Positions 1 to 10,310 of a DNA stretch of 62,794 nt are shown here, piece after piece. Origin of the DNA: Syntrophomonadaceae bacterium (GTDB lineage: Bacteria > Bacillota > DSM-12270 > Thermacetogeniales > Thermacetogeniaceae); NCBI GenBank assembly GCA_012840385.1, contig DULK01000032.1:1-62794 (forward strand), read 5' to 3'. Below the pieces are notes generated by a model, which saw only the letters and a program-made list of their open reading frames with translations, had not been told where the DNA came from and did not search any database. Made by a program: the position numbers and the translations under genes. Positions within the stretch are counted from its first letter, which is position 1; each line of letters starts with the position of its first letter.

Positions 1-15
1 GAAGGGTTACACAGT

Positions 16-3000
16 CTTTCAGTCCCCTTGTTATCGGGGTTATGAATGCAACGCTTCTGGAATACGGCCGTCTCAAGGGAATCAGCCAGCTTTCAGTCCC
101 CTTGTTATCGGGGTTATGAATGCAACGACTTGTCGGACATGGCGGGAAGTCAAAGTTCGGACTTTCAGTCCCCTTGTTATCGGGGTTATGAATGCAACAG
201 AGCTGCCCAGGCTGCGGAAAAGGCGGGGAACCTATACTTTCAGTCCCCTTGTTATCGGGGTTATGAATGCAACGGCGAACATCCTCAGCGAAGACCGGAA
301 ATTCGGGCTCTTTCAGTCCCCTTGTTATCGGGGTTATGAATGCAACGTGTTTGCTGAACTGGAGAGGAAACTTACGGCCGAGACTTTCAGTCCCCTTGTT
401 ATCGGGGTTATGAATGCAACAAGATTAGGCATCAACTCACCACCTTCGCAATTACCACTTTCAGTCCCCTTGTTATCGGGGTTATGAATGCAACAGCGGC
501 GCACCCTGGAGGGCACGGTGACGCAGGTTACTTTCAGTCCCCTTGTTATCGGGGTTATGAATGCAACCTTTCAGTTTTCCATAGGTCCAGGTAATGCCAT
601 TGCACTTTCAGTCCCCTTGTTATCGGGGTTATGAATGCAACGATGGGCACCGGCACGATCCGCACCTTAACCCGCAGGGCTTTCAGTCCCCTTGTTATCG
701 GGGTTATGAATGCAACAACTGTACCCGGAAGATGTCCGCCCTTTCCTCCGGAGTCTTTCAGTCCCCTTGTTATCGGGGTTATGAATGCAACATTCTTTGC
801 GAAGCGGTAGGCGAACATCTGCCCGATCTTTCAGTCCCCTTGTTATCGGGGTTATGAATGCAACGTAGTGGCCAGGCGGGCGATTGAACGGTTTGGATTC
901 CCCTTTCAGTCCCCTTGTTATCGGGGTTATGAATGCAACATAGTCCAGCGCACCTGAACGTTATCCGCGGTGCCGGTCTTTCAGTCCCCTTGTTATCGGG
1001 GTTATGAATGCAACAGCGCGAAGTGAGGCGCAGAGGGCTGAAGGTAGAGACCTTTCAGTCCCCTTGTTATCGGGGTTATGAATGCAACGTTGATTGGAAA
1101 GGGGATATTACTACTGCCTGTTTTGATCTTTCAGTCCCCTTGTTATCGGGGTTATGAATGCAACTACTGGGCCGCAGCTTTTCCGGCGGCAGAGGAATTG
1201 CCTTTCAGTCCCCTTGTTATCGGGGTTATGAATGCAACCTGCCTGGAAGCTTCAGGTGATGCAGGAAGCCCTGAAGGAACTTTCAGTCCCCTTGTTATCG
1301 GGGTTATGAATGCAACCCCTGTAATTTTCCCTGATGGCCTGGAGCACGTCCCTTTCAGTCCCCTTGTTATCGGGGTTATGAATGCAACACCCCGGGGACG
1401 TGGTGATCACATTCGGCAAACATAACTTTCAGTCCCCTTGTTATCGGGGTTATGAATGCAACGATGCTGCGCCTGGGTTGTCGGCGGAGACTGGATTTCT
1501 TTCAGTCCCCTTGTTATCGGGGTTATGAATGCAACAGTCCCGCTCAACCCACCGTCCGCCGACGACCCGGGCTTTCAGTCCCCTTGTTATCGGGGTTATG
1601 AATGCAACGCTACAGAGATAGGTATCACGTTGGTTTTCTCATACTTTCAGTCCCCTTGTTATCGGGGTTATGAATGCAACGGCAGGCTTGCTGGCGTCAG
1701 GGCCTGCCTGGATGGAGGCTTTCAGTCCCCTTGTTATCGGGGTTATGAATGCAACGGGGATTGCCACCAGATAACCGGCATTGGTCTCGGTTCTTTCAGT
1801 CCCCTTGTTATCGGGGTTATGAATGCAACGTAATGGTAGCGTTGCGGCATGGCAGGAAGGGGATCTTTCAGTCCCCTTGTTATCGGGGTTATGAATGCAA
1901 CCTGGTAATTTTTCAAAACAGCCCAGGTAAGCGATACTTTCAGTCCCCTTGTTATCGGGGTTATGAATGCAACTTCAAGATACTTCTCAGATGCCTTTTT
2001 AAACATCATCTTTCAGTCCCCTTGTTATCGGGGTTATGAATGCAACTCTGCGCGGGCGGCAGCCATTGCGTCTTGGGCTAACATCTTTCAGTCCCCTTGT
2101 TATCGGGGTTATGAATGCAACTTGGCATGGGCGCTGGCCGCCGTGCCATTCTGACCACGCCTTTCAGTCCCCTTGTTATCGGGGTTATGAATGCAACTAA
2201 GGGCGGTAATCAGGAGGGCCAAATCGGAAAGCTTTCAGTCCCCTTGTTATCGGGGTTATGAATGCAACTCAAAGAGGCTATGTTGTTTCAGCAAAAAGTA
2301 GTGGAACTTTCAGTCCCCTTGTTATCGGGGTTATGAATGCAACATGATGTCGGAGATTATCGCCGCTAGAGTCATGAGGACTTTCAGTCCCCTTGTTATC
2401 GGGGTTATGAATGCAACTTTATGGAGGTATAAGTATGTCTTCCCCAGAGGAGTCCTTTCAGTCCCCTTGTTATCGGGGTTATGAATGCAACGCTGGATAT
2501 GATACGGTGGTGCTGGAGAATTGTTTTAGCTTTCAGTCCCCTTGTTATCGGGGTTATGAATGCAACTTGAGGATGATGCGGGCAGACCGTCCCAGACGGT
2601 CCAGCCTTTCAGTCCCCTTGTTATCGGGGTTATGAATGCAACGCGGGTCGTAGAAGGCGGTCATGTCTTTACCTTCTGTTCTTTCAGTCCCCTTGTTATC
2701 GGGGTTATGAATGCAACAATTTTATCCTGCTGTTGGGCCAGCCATTCAGCTGTCCTTTCAGTCCCCTTGTTATCGGGGTTATGAATGCAACGGCCAGGCG
2801 CCCGCTCATCATCCGCCCCAGCATCTCATCTTTCAGTCCCCTTGTTATCGGGGTTATGAATGCAACGGGTGCGATTGCGTTTGGGCATCCTACGCTAACA
2901 AGGATCTTTCAGTCCCCTTGTTATCGGGGTTATGAATGCAACTATTTTCAAACGTAGTGCGTTCCTCACGGATCGCCTCTTTCAGTCCCCTTGTTATCGG

Positions 3001-6000
3001 GGTTATGAATGCAACAACGCACTAATGTGTATCTTGTGGTACAGGGGCGACCGAACTTTCAGTCCCCTTGTTATCGGGGTTATGAATGCAACCTCTTATG
3101 GCGTTGGCTCAGGAAATTGAACATGAAACTTTCAGTCCCCTTGTTATCGGGGTTATGAATGCAACTCGTGCGGCGGGCAAATAGGGTGCCGTCGGCAGCA
3201 ATGCTTTCAGTCCCCTTGTTATCGGGGTTATGAATGCAACTTTGGGCGAATCGGAGTACTTACATCCCAGTTTTGAAGCTTTCAGTCCCCTTGTTATCGG
3301 GGTTATGAATGCAACTCCTCTTTGTATGTTTTTGATTTTTGCTCCTCCAAGCCTTTCAGTCCCCTTGTTATCGGGGTTATGAATGCAACCGTTATTCCGG
3401 CTAGTACCCGGTATGGTCCTGGCCCCCTTTCAGTCCCCTTGTTATCGGGGTTATGAATGCAACTGCGATACACCAGACTGCTGAACAAGTACGCAAAGCC
3501 TTTCAGTCCCCTTGTTATCGGGGTTATGAATGCAACTTGACCGAGCGGTCATAGGTGCACTCAGCTTCTGGCTTTCAGTCCCCTTGTTATCGGGGTTATG
3601 AATGCAACTTCGATGGGCAAGGAAAGGTCTCCGTCCGCTATCAAACCTTTCAGTCCCCTTGTTATCGGGGTTATGAATGCAACTACGGAAGAAGCCGCCG
3701 TTCGCTGTTCCCCCGAAGCGGCTTTCAGTCCCCTTGTTATCGGGGTTATGAATGCAACGTGGATAAAAAATTGATAAGCCCCGGTTCAGGTCGCTTTCAG
3801 TCCCCTTGTTATCGGGGTTATGAATGCAACCAGGCACCAGTGCATAAGCGTGACCGTTTTCCCGGAACCTTTCAGTCCCCTTGTTATCGGGGTTATGAAT
3901 GCAACGCCCCGCAGGGATACCTGCCGAGACGTTAACCGTCTGCTCTTTCAGTCCCCTTGTTATCGGGGTTATGAATGCAACCCATGAGAGATGGGGAAAA
4001 TCCCTGTCTTACCGTTTCTTTCAGTCCCCTTGTTATCGGGGTTATGAATGCAACTGGATCAAGTTCCACTACGAGCCGCCCGAGGACCTGGCCTTTCAGT
4101 CCCCTTGTTATCGGGGTTATGAATGCAACCCGGACAGAGGGGAAATACTGGCTGATGTCGCACTTTCTTTCAGTCCCCTTGTTATCGGGGTTATGAATGC
4201 AACTTTTACCACCGTGCCGGCCGGAATGAGCAGGGGAGCTTTCAGTCCCCTTGTTATCGGGGTTATGAATGCAACCAGTAGGAAACGAAAGCCGGAGCCA
4301 GGCCCAGGTTGGGCTTTCAGTCCCCTTGTTATCGGGGTTATGAATGCAACCAATACAAGCTCTCATCCAAACCACCTCACTAAATTGTCTTTCAGTCCCC
4401 TTGTTATCGGGGTTATGAATGCAACCCAGTTCGTGCGGGAGTGTGCATCCGCAACGGTATTCTTTCAGTCCCCTTGTTATCGGGGTTATGAATGCAACTG
4501 GACTGAGCATCAGGGCTTCCCGCAGTGCCCTGTTCACTTTCAGTCCCCTTGTTATCGGGGTTATGAATGCAACGGCGGTGGCTGATGAGGTCAGGAAGTT
4601 GGAAAACCAAACTTTCAGTCCCCTTGTTATCGGGGTTATGAATGCAACAGTACTGGACGAAGGCATCGGTAGCCAGGATGCTGACTTTCAGTCCCCTTGT
4701 TATCGGGGTTATGAATGCAACTTTCTGATGTGCTACATATCCTTTTTTCCTTTGCTATCACTTTCAGTCCCCTTGTTATCGGGGTTATGAATGCAACCAA
4801 AACCGCAATGGCGGTCTCGTTTGGGGCTGTGTTCACTTTCAGTCCCCTTGTTATCGGGGTTATGAATGCAACAGTATCTAAAACATAATAACTGTATTCC
4901 TTGTTACAACTTTCAGTCCCCTTGTTATCGGGGTTATGAATGCAACAAGAAACCGTGGCACAAGAGTTCGGGGTTACTCCGGATCCTTTCAGTCCCCTTG
5001 TTATCGGGGTTATGAATGCAACAAAGATAAGGGATTCATCTATAACCGCACTAACGCTTGCTTTCAGTCCCCTTGTTATCGGGGTTATGAATGCAACCCT
5101 GAGCTGAGCATTGCAACCTGATCTAAATCTATTATCTTTCAGTCCCCTTGTTATCGGGGTTATGAATGCAACCTTTAATCTCAATCCAAAGCCCACCACA
5201 TTGGCCCGGACTTTCAGTCCCCTTGTTATCGGGGTTATGAATGCAACTTTTGATGCCCGCTTTCCTCAGGGCGCGCCTGGCTGCTTTCAGTCCCCTTGTT
5301 ATCGGGGTTATGAATGCAACGAACGACTACCCGCCCCAGCCGATACCGGGGCGCAAGGCTTTCAGTCCCCTTGTTATCGGGGTTATGAATGCAACTGTCT
5401 TGGCGAAGATGAAAATCCTCACCCGTGGGCCTTTCAGTCCCCTTGTTATCGGGGTTATGAATGCAACGGTATTTGGCCGAGAATGAAATTGTCCACCACG
5501 TCAACCTTTCAGTCCCCTTGTTATCGGGGTTATGAATGCAACTTCTGAAGCCCGAGTGTTCTGCTTGGAGCCGGTGCAGCCCTTTCAGTCCCCTTGTTAT
5601 CGGGGTTATGAATGCAACCCCGACCGGGGCATAACAGGCACCTTCCTGGTGCAGACTTTCAGTCCCCTTGTTATCGGGGTTATGAATGCAACAACGTACG
5701 CTCTTTATCCAGCATCACCTTTACCGGCTTCTTTCAGTCCCCTTGTTATCGGGGTTATGAATGCAACCACATAGGCAGGATTATTGGCGGAGATACTGGG
5801 AGGAATCTTTCAGTCCCCTTGTTATCGGGGTTATGAATGCAACTTCAGCTATTGCTTGTTACTGGCTCCAGCGGGTGCCTTTCAGTCCCCTTGTTATCGG
5901 GGTTATGAATGCAACGCCGTCCTGCGTTTCGTGCAGTTCAACCATTACGACTCTTTCAGTCCCCTTGTTATCGGGGTTATGAATGCAACAAAAACAGGCT

Positions 6001-6282
6001 CCGGGACGGAGCCGTCCACCACGACTTTCAGTCCCCTTGTTATCGGGGTTATGAATGCAACATAAATTGCGTTAATCCCGGCCGCCTGCAGTTTATCTTT
6101 CAGTCCCCTTGTTATCGGGGTTATGAATGCAACATCTGCCTCAGCCAGTCGGCCACCTCCTGGTAGGTACTTTCAGTCCCCTTGTTATCGGGGTTATGAA
6201 TGCAACCCTCCTTCCGCACCGGACCTCGGTGTGCACAGCGCAATCCTTTCAGTCCCCTTGTTATCGGGGTTATGAATGCAAC
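16..6282 (-). CRISPR. CRISPR array, 85 repeats of 37 bp
   Basis: I count 85 copies of a 37-bp repeat (first 16-52, last 6246-6282) separated by 84 unique spacers of about 35-39 bp; the mean period is 74.2 bp. The copies look identical. On the plus strand each begins CTTTCAGTCCCC and ends GGTTATGAATGCAAC. Read on the minus strand it starts GTTGCATTCATAACC and ends GGGGACTGAAAG. The ACTGAAAG end resembles the usual 8-nt crRNA 5' handle of type I/III systems, and the inner CCCC/GGGG arms form the short Cas6 hairpin. Orientation, the leader and the cas genes all indicate minus-strand transcription, so the newest spacers lie near 6246. No degenerate end repeat is seen, and the array runs off the left edge. 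Repeat-encoded open frames in this stretch are not genes. Confidence 0.99.
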
Positions 6283-6662
6283 CGCATCAGGCCGGATGGT
6301 TCAAAGCCTTACCGTACAGGGGATTCCGCGATATGTTAAACCGCTTTCCAAGGTAAAAATTTCGAAGCGAAGAATTTTGCACGGAAATCTTCTCCTCATT
6401 CGAAAATTTCGAAAACGCATTTTGTCAAGCAACAATAGCATTTCCAGGAACTTTTATGGCAGCTTTTACACTGGCAGATATCAGAAATTTCCTCCCTGGG
6501 CTCCTCTTTCGAAAAACCGTTGACAGATAACGAAACTTCACTACGGTTAGGAACACAAACGACCAACCGGCGGGAAAACCCTATTTTGTTACCGATCTTA
6601 CCAAATATTCTTCCCTATTGGAACCTTTCTCCTTTATTTCAAGAAAATTTATACCAGAGAAT
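6283..6662 (-). promoter_or_regulatory. CRISPR leader
   Basis: This 380-bp AT-rich, gene-free stretch lies between the last repeat and csa1, on the side where a minus-strand leader is expected. On the minus strand it contains a TTGACA box (6423-6428) about 140 bp before the first repeat; the matching -10 is weak. It also has several TTCGAA-centred palindromes, including TTCGAAAATTTCGAA near 6400-6416, a related TTCGAAGCGAA at about 6360 and a half site near 6510. These could bind a regulator or integration host factors. The leader role follows from position and repeat orientation; the promoter assignment is tentative. Confidence 0.8.
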
Positions 6663-7619
6663 CTACGGAATTGATGAAGGCAACAATTCGGGATTACCCT
6701 CAGCGCAGCAAACATGATAAAAGGGACAGGTGGCAGGGCAGTCGTCGGCCAGGCCGGGGTCAATTTCTTCGGCGACGAAGCGCGCCTTCTCATCGCGCTC
6801 CTCGATGAACCACTGCCGCAATTCATCGCTGATGATGTGAATATCTCGTTTTACAATCAGCCTGTCTCCCCTGAACTCACCGTAAATAATGCACCCCAGG
6901 TTCACCGGAAACTCGTAGAGGGCCTCCATCACCAGGGCGTAGCCGGTGGTACCCAGTCTGTGGAAATCCCGGGGCTCCCCGAATTTCAGGTCGAGGATCA
7001 TCGGCTCGGAAAAGATAAAGGCGTCCGTGCTTAAGTTACCGCTCAAGCCGAGAAAGGCCCCGTTGAGCTTCTGCTCTACTACAACCGGAATCGTGAGATT
7101 TGCAAGGGAATCCTCGCCAATGTAAGGGTACCGGGAGAGCACCTCTTGGAGGCGGGAGAGCACCCGCGCCTTTTCAAAGCTGCACAGGATCTCCACTTTT
7201 CTGCACAGATCGGCCGCCTCCGCCTCGGAAAGACCTGTAAGTGGAAGCGGCGCCGCCGGGGCGTACTTTTCGACGGTTTCGCAGATTGCCCGGTAGTTCT
7301 CCGTTCCGTGAAGGTAAATCGCCCGCTTCGCAGATACAAGAAGATCGGCCAGGATCTCATGGAGAACTGCCCCCTGAATCATGGCAGGGTTAGGTTCTCC
7401 CTTGATTCCATGTACCCGGCGCAGGAAGACATCCCGGCCGGATGGGCAGTACTTGCCGGCTACCTCGTACAAAGCGAGAACCGCCCCGTAGACAGGCTCC
7501 AGTGGAGGCTGGTGCCAGTTCCAGCCCCGCAACTCCTCGGCTACCCCAAGCTCCCGAGCTTTTGGAAGGTAGTAGCGCAGAAGCTGCTTTCTCTCGTCAT
7601 CAGCCAGAAAATACATCAT
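6663..7619 (-). CDS. csa1: Cas4-family protein Csa1 (second Cas4)
   Basis: This 318-aa protein belongs to the Csa1 branch of the Cas4 RecB-like nucleases. The N-terminus carries the family signature LRGWNWHQPP (residues about 30-39), followed by YCPSGRDVFLRRV and a helical nuclease core with VEQKLNGAFLGLSGNL and LDLKFGEPRDF. The C-terminus has a Cys cluster (CPATCPFYHVCC) for an Fe-S cluster. It is the last cas gene before the leader and overlaps the cas4 stop by 4 bp (ATGA), so the two are probably co-translated. Where paired Cas4 proteins have been studied (Pyrococcus), they set spacer length, PAM end and orientation. Csa1 is typical of subtype I-A, so its presence in a I-D locus is noteworthy. 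Confidence 0.88.
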   Translation of the reverse strand: MMYFLADDERKQLLRYYLPKARELGVAEELRGWNWHQPPLEPVYGAVLALYEVAGKYCPSGRDVFLRRVHGIKGEPNPAMIQGAVLHEILADLLVSAKRAIYLHGTENYRAICETVEKYAPAAPLPLTGLSEAEAADLCRKVEILCSFEKARVLSRLQEVLSRYPYIGEDSLANLTIPVVVEQKLNGAFLGLSGNLSTDAFIFSEPMILDLKFGEPRDFHRLGTTGYALVMEALYEFPVNLGCIIYGEFRGDRLIVKRDIHIISDELRQWFIEERDEKARFVAEEIDPGLADDCPATCPFYHVCCAEGNPELLPSSIP

Positions 7620-8242
7620 CCCACATCCCCGCAGTAGTTCTTGTACTCACAGTCGGCACACCGTCCCGCACTCCGGGATACGGCCGGAAAATGCTCCCGC
7701 CTGATTAGGGCGCGGATTGCTCCCAGAAGCCGCTTGGTATAGAGCCGGGCCTCGGGAGTGGCCTCTACGTAGACAGCGCGCCCTGCAGGAATTAGATAGA
7801 TAAAGCCGCCCCGCACAGGGTGCCCGAGCCGGTCCTCCAGCAGGAGGGCGTAGGCTAGAAGTTGGTATTTATGGTTGACCGCCAGGCGGCAAGTATTCTT
7901 GAAATCAACGGGAAAAGACCCCCGGGGAACGGCGATATACATGTCAAGCACCCCCTCCAGCCCCAGGCGAGGTGAGAAGAGGGGGGTGTTAAAGAACCGC
8001 TCCCCTTCCGCGAGGCCGTAGACGCGCAGCCGACGGCGCCCCTCAAGTTTCGCCGTTTTCATGTGCTCCTCTTTGCCAATCTCCATTTTGGAGGTCGTCC
8101 TTTTCTCCACCGGCAAAACGTAAGTAAAGTAGATGATCCTGGGACAGTAAAGATACTGCTTGATGTCGCTCACCTTTAAGATAGGTTCCAAATCAACATC
8201 CCTCTCAAGCAGGATCGTAGCGGCAGAATTACTTGAAACCAT
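7616..8242 (-). CDS. cas4: Cas4 exonuclease
   Basis: This 208-aa PD-(D/E)XK nuclease takes part in pre-spacer trimming and PAM selection. It shows the order typical of Cas4: an early Cys within SDIKQYLYCPRIIYF, the nuclease motifs GVLDMYIAVP and FPVDFKNT (the VDFK catalytic strand), a QLLAYALLLE helix, and a C-terminal CADCEYKNYCG cluster that completes the 4Fe-4S site. It sits between cas2 and csa1 in the adaptation block. The 172 bp upstream of it contain no gene, only a tandem GTTACATTAT-like decamer near 8250-8270. The ATG at 8242 has little SD, so a slightly later start is possible. Confidence 0.93.
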   Translation of the reverse strand: MVSSNSAATILLERDVDLEPILKVSDIKQYLYCPRIIYFTYVLPVEKRTTSKMEIGKEEHMKTAKLEGRRRLRVYGLAEGERFFNTPLFSPRLGLEGVLDMYIAVPRGSFPVDFKNTCRLAVNHKYQLLAYALLLEDRLGHPVRGGFIYLIPAGRAVYVEATPEARLYTKRLLGAIRALIRREHFPAVSRSAGRCADCEYKNYCGDVG

Positions 8243-8414
8243 CTCTCTTGGGTTACATTATGTTACATTATCAGTGACCACCAACACCCAGGAGGAGATA
8301 ACATCGCCCAGCTTTCCATAAACAGGCTTTAGGGAAACGGGTGTTAGCTGACCGGAATTCATATACCCGAAGCTCGCAAACCTGATTCCAGGACCGGTGG
8401 TTTCCACAACCCAT

Positions 8415-8717
8415 CTAGATAACCAGCGGCCCCTTTTGCAGCCCCGCCACCTTGCGGGAGAAAGAATCCGTCTCCGGAACCGCAACCTCGAGGATCAGAG
8501 AAAGGTCCTTATCGCAAACAGGGCAGATGAGAATCTTCCCCTCTTTGTCTCCAAGGACCCGGCACAGGCGCTGCTGCAGTTCCTGGCGCCGGTTATGGTT
8601 CAGTTCCCCGAAGAAGGCCGAATACTGGATGTGCACGAGACCGTAATCTTTGCAGGTCTCAAAGGCCTTGGTCCGGATCCGGTCATCGGGAATATCGTAA
8701 ACAACAAGAGTCTTCAA
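8415..8717 (-). CDS. cas2: Cas2
   Basis: Cas2 forms the core of the Cas1-Cas2 spacer integrase. The protein starts MKTLVVYDIPDDRIRTK, the ferredoxin-like first strand with its conserved Asp, and continues with a helix and SAFFGEL, then a second half with ILICPVCDKDL. I prefer the TTG at 8717, which has a GGGGGTGG Shine-Dalgarno 5-6 nt upstream and gives the standard N-terminus (100 aa). A GTG three codons earlier is also open. It lies directly after cas1 and before cas4, completing the adaptation set. Confidence 0.93.
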   Translation of the reverse strand: MKTLVVYDIPDDRIRTKAFETCKDYGLVHIQYSAFFGELNHNRRQELQQRLCRVLGDKEGKILICPVCDKDLSLILEVAVPETDSFSRKVAGLQKGPLVI

Positions 8718-8839
8718 GCTTTCCACCCCCAGCGTTTCACCCGCTCGGGAATTTCTTAAAATCCAAAAATCAGAACAGACATAGGACCAATCAAAGTAAT
8801 CGGAAGCCGTCAGGGCGCAGCGGAGATTAACAGCCGGGA

Positions 8840-9853
8840 CTACCAGCCGGCAATAAAGGGCTTATACTTCCCCTCACCTCTCAGGTAGGTGGCAACCCGC
8901 CTTGCCTGCCGCTGGATAATCGATCTCATCTTGTATTTTTTCCCCTCGTAATTCTCCTCGCCCTCAAGGCGCTCCAATACCCGCCTGGCAAGCTCGCGAC
9001 GGGTTTCTTCCGTGAGGCTCCCTTCTTCCTGGGCAATCGCGGTGCCCCGGAGGATCATGCCGATTACCGTGCGGTCCACGGTGCAGGCGCGGAACTCCTC
9101 GGTCAGGTCGAGCACAAGGCTAGGCTTGCCGGGTCGGTCGGTATGGAGAAAGCCGGCGAAGGGCTCCAGCCCCGCCAGCATGACCGCCCCCCAGACCTGG
9201 GAGTAGAGTATGCCGTAGCCGTAGTTCAGTGCTGAGTTCACGGGGTCCTCGGCGCCCCGGCGCTCCCGGCCGGCGAACTCGATCTTTTGCCCGAGCAGGA
9301 GACCCACCCCTTCCCAATAGGCCTGGGCGGCACGGCCTTCGATGGAGAAGATATTACCCCGTGCCTCATCTACCGTTCCGCCAGAAATACCCTCCAGTTC
9401 TTTTTTGATTTCCTCTATTGCGGTGATCCGGGAGGTTAACTCCTGGTAAAGGGCGGGATCGGAGGCCCGCCGGTACTTCCCGAAGTATTTCAAAACGTTT
9501 ACCTGGTTCCGGAGCTTCCCGTCGATGAAGGCCAACGCCAGGGCCAGCCCGCGGCCGTCGTTGTAGGCAAGGATCTGTTCCCTGCGGGTGAGCACCGTTC
9601 CGCTCAACTGAGGGGAGGTCACCTTGGCGTAGGGCTTGCCCGAAGGGGTCAGGAAGTTGATCTGGATTCCGTGCTGAATGCACTCGAGCACCACATCAGA
9701 GGAAAGGGAGACCCCACGCGAGGCAATGGTGAGGCATGTGATATCCTGGAAGGGTATCTCTCCTATCACCTTGCCCTGCTCTTTGATGACCAGCCGCTCG
9801 CTTTTCTTCCCCAAAGTCGTCCCGAAGTTTATGATGAAGATTTCGGACAGCAC
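8840..9853 (-). CDS. cas1: Cas1 integrase
   Basis: This 337-aa Cas1 is the spacer-integration nuclease. The N-terminal beta domain (MLSEIFIINFGTTLGKKSER) is followed by the all-helical catalytic domain. Visible family features are SSDVVLECIQHGIQINFL, an ARGNIFSIEGRAAQAYWEG segment with the first metal-binding Glu, LNYGYGILYSQVWGAVMLAGL (conserved YG and the helix before the His), and GFLHTDRPGKPSLVLDLTEEFR with the catalytic His and Asp/Glu. Length and motifs are complete. The GTG start is preceded by GGGGGTGAT. A DUF4282 membrane gene ends 35 bp upstream, so the adaptation genes are probably read from the same long minus-strand transcript. Confidence 0.96.
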   Translation of the reverse strand: MLSEIFIINFGTTLGKKSERLVIKEQGKVIGEIPFQDITCLTIASRGVSLSSDVVLECIQHGIQINFLTPSGKPYAKVTSPQLSGTVLTRREQILAYNDGRGLALALAFIDGKLRNQVNVLKYFGKYRRASDPALYQELTSRITAIEEIKKELEGISGGTVDEARGNIFSIEGRAAQAYWEGVGLLLGQKIEFAGRERRGAEDPVNSALNYGYGILYSQVWGAVMLAGLEPFAGFLHTDRPGKPSLVLDLTEEFRACTVDRTVIGMILRGTAIAQEEGSLTEETRRELARRVLERLEGEENYEGKKYKMRSIIQRQARRVATYLRGEGKYKPFIAGW

Positions 9854-9888
9854 GCATCACCCCCGACGGCCGCACCGCCATCTAAACT

Positions 9889-10248
9889 TTAAGAATCCGG
9901 CCCGGCTTCCTTCGCGCCTTCGCTGCTCTCAGGCCGCCCTCCCCCGCCGGCCCGGACAAGAGTCGACGTGTTCTCGGCAATGCGAAAAAGAACAATAATC
10001 GTCTCCATCCAAACCCGGCCGCCGATCACCCAGAGGAAAAAGAAGACCACCGCCCAGATCAGAGAAAGAAGAAAGACCCCAGCCGAAATGTAGCCGAAGG
10101 GCATTACACCCTTTCCCATGAGCATGCCCAGCGCCCCGATGGCCCCGATGGCAATCCACAGGCTGTACAACACCTTGATAACCTTGAGGGTTACAAAAGA
10201 AGAAAAGGAAAAATCAAACAGTTGGGACCAGAAACCCCTCTCCTGCAT
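9889..10248 (-). CDS. DUF4282 membrane protein (intact copy)
   Basis: This 119-aa protein fits the DUF4282 family. It has an N-terminal LFDFSFSSFVTLKVIKVLYSL segment, two hydrophobic spans (about residues 27-45 and 55-78), and the terminal motif VWMETIIVLFRIAENT. The family's function is unknown; it is a small inner-membrane protein with a cytosolic tail. It sits between the ATPase cassette and cas1. A second, broken copy with near-identical central sequence lies at 13428-13769, on the other side of the same cassette. It is therefore either an old I-D locus passenger duplicated when the cassette entered, or part of the cassette. Confidence 0.85.
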   Translation of the reverse strand: MQERGFWSQLFDFSFSSFVTLKVIKVLYSLWIAIGAIGALGMLMGKGVMPFGYISAGVFLLSLIWAVVFFFLWVIGGRVWMETIIVLFRIAENTSTLVRAGGGGRPESSEGAKEAGPDS

Positions 10249-10310
10249 CGTTTAACCCCCCTTATTGTGAGGCGAAGCACCGCTCCCGCTTGATCAAAGC
10301 CTTGGATGCT

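Noticed and set aside
46-6339. Many short open reading frames with repeated peptides such as FQSPCYRGYECN and FSPLVIGVMNAT
   Set aside because: They are translations of the CRISPR repeats in different frames and have no SD or codon signal of their own.
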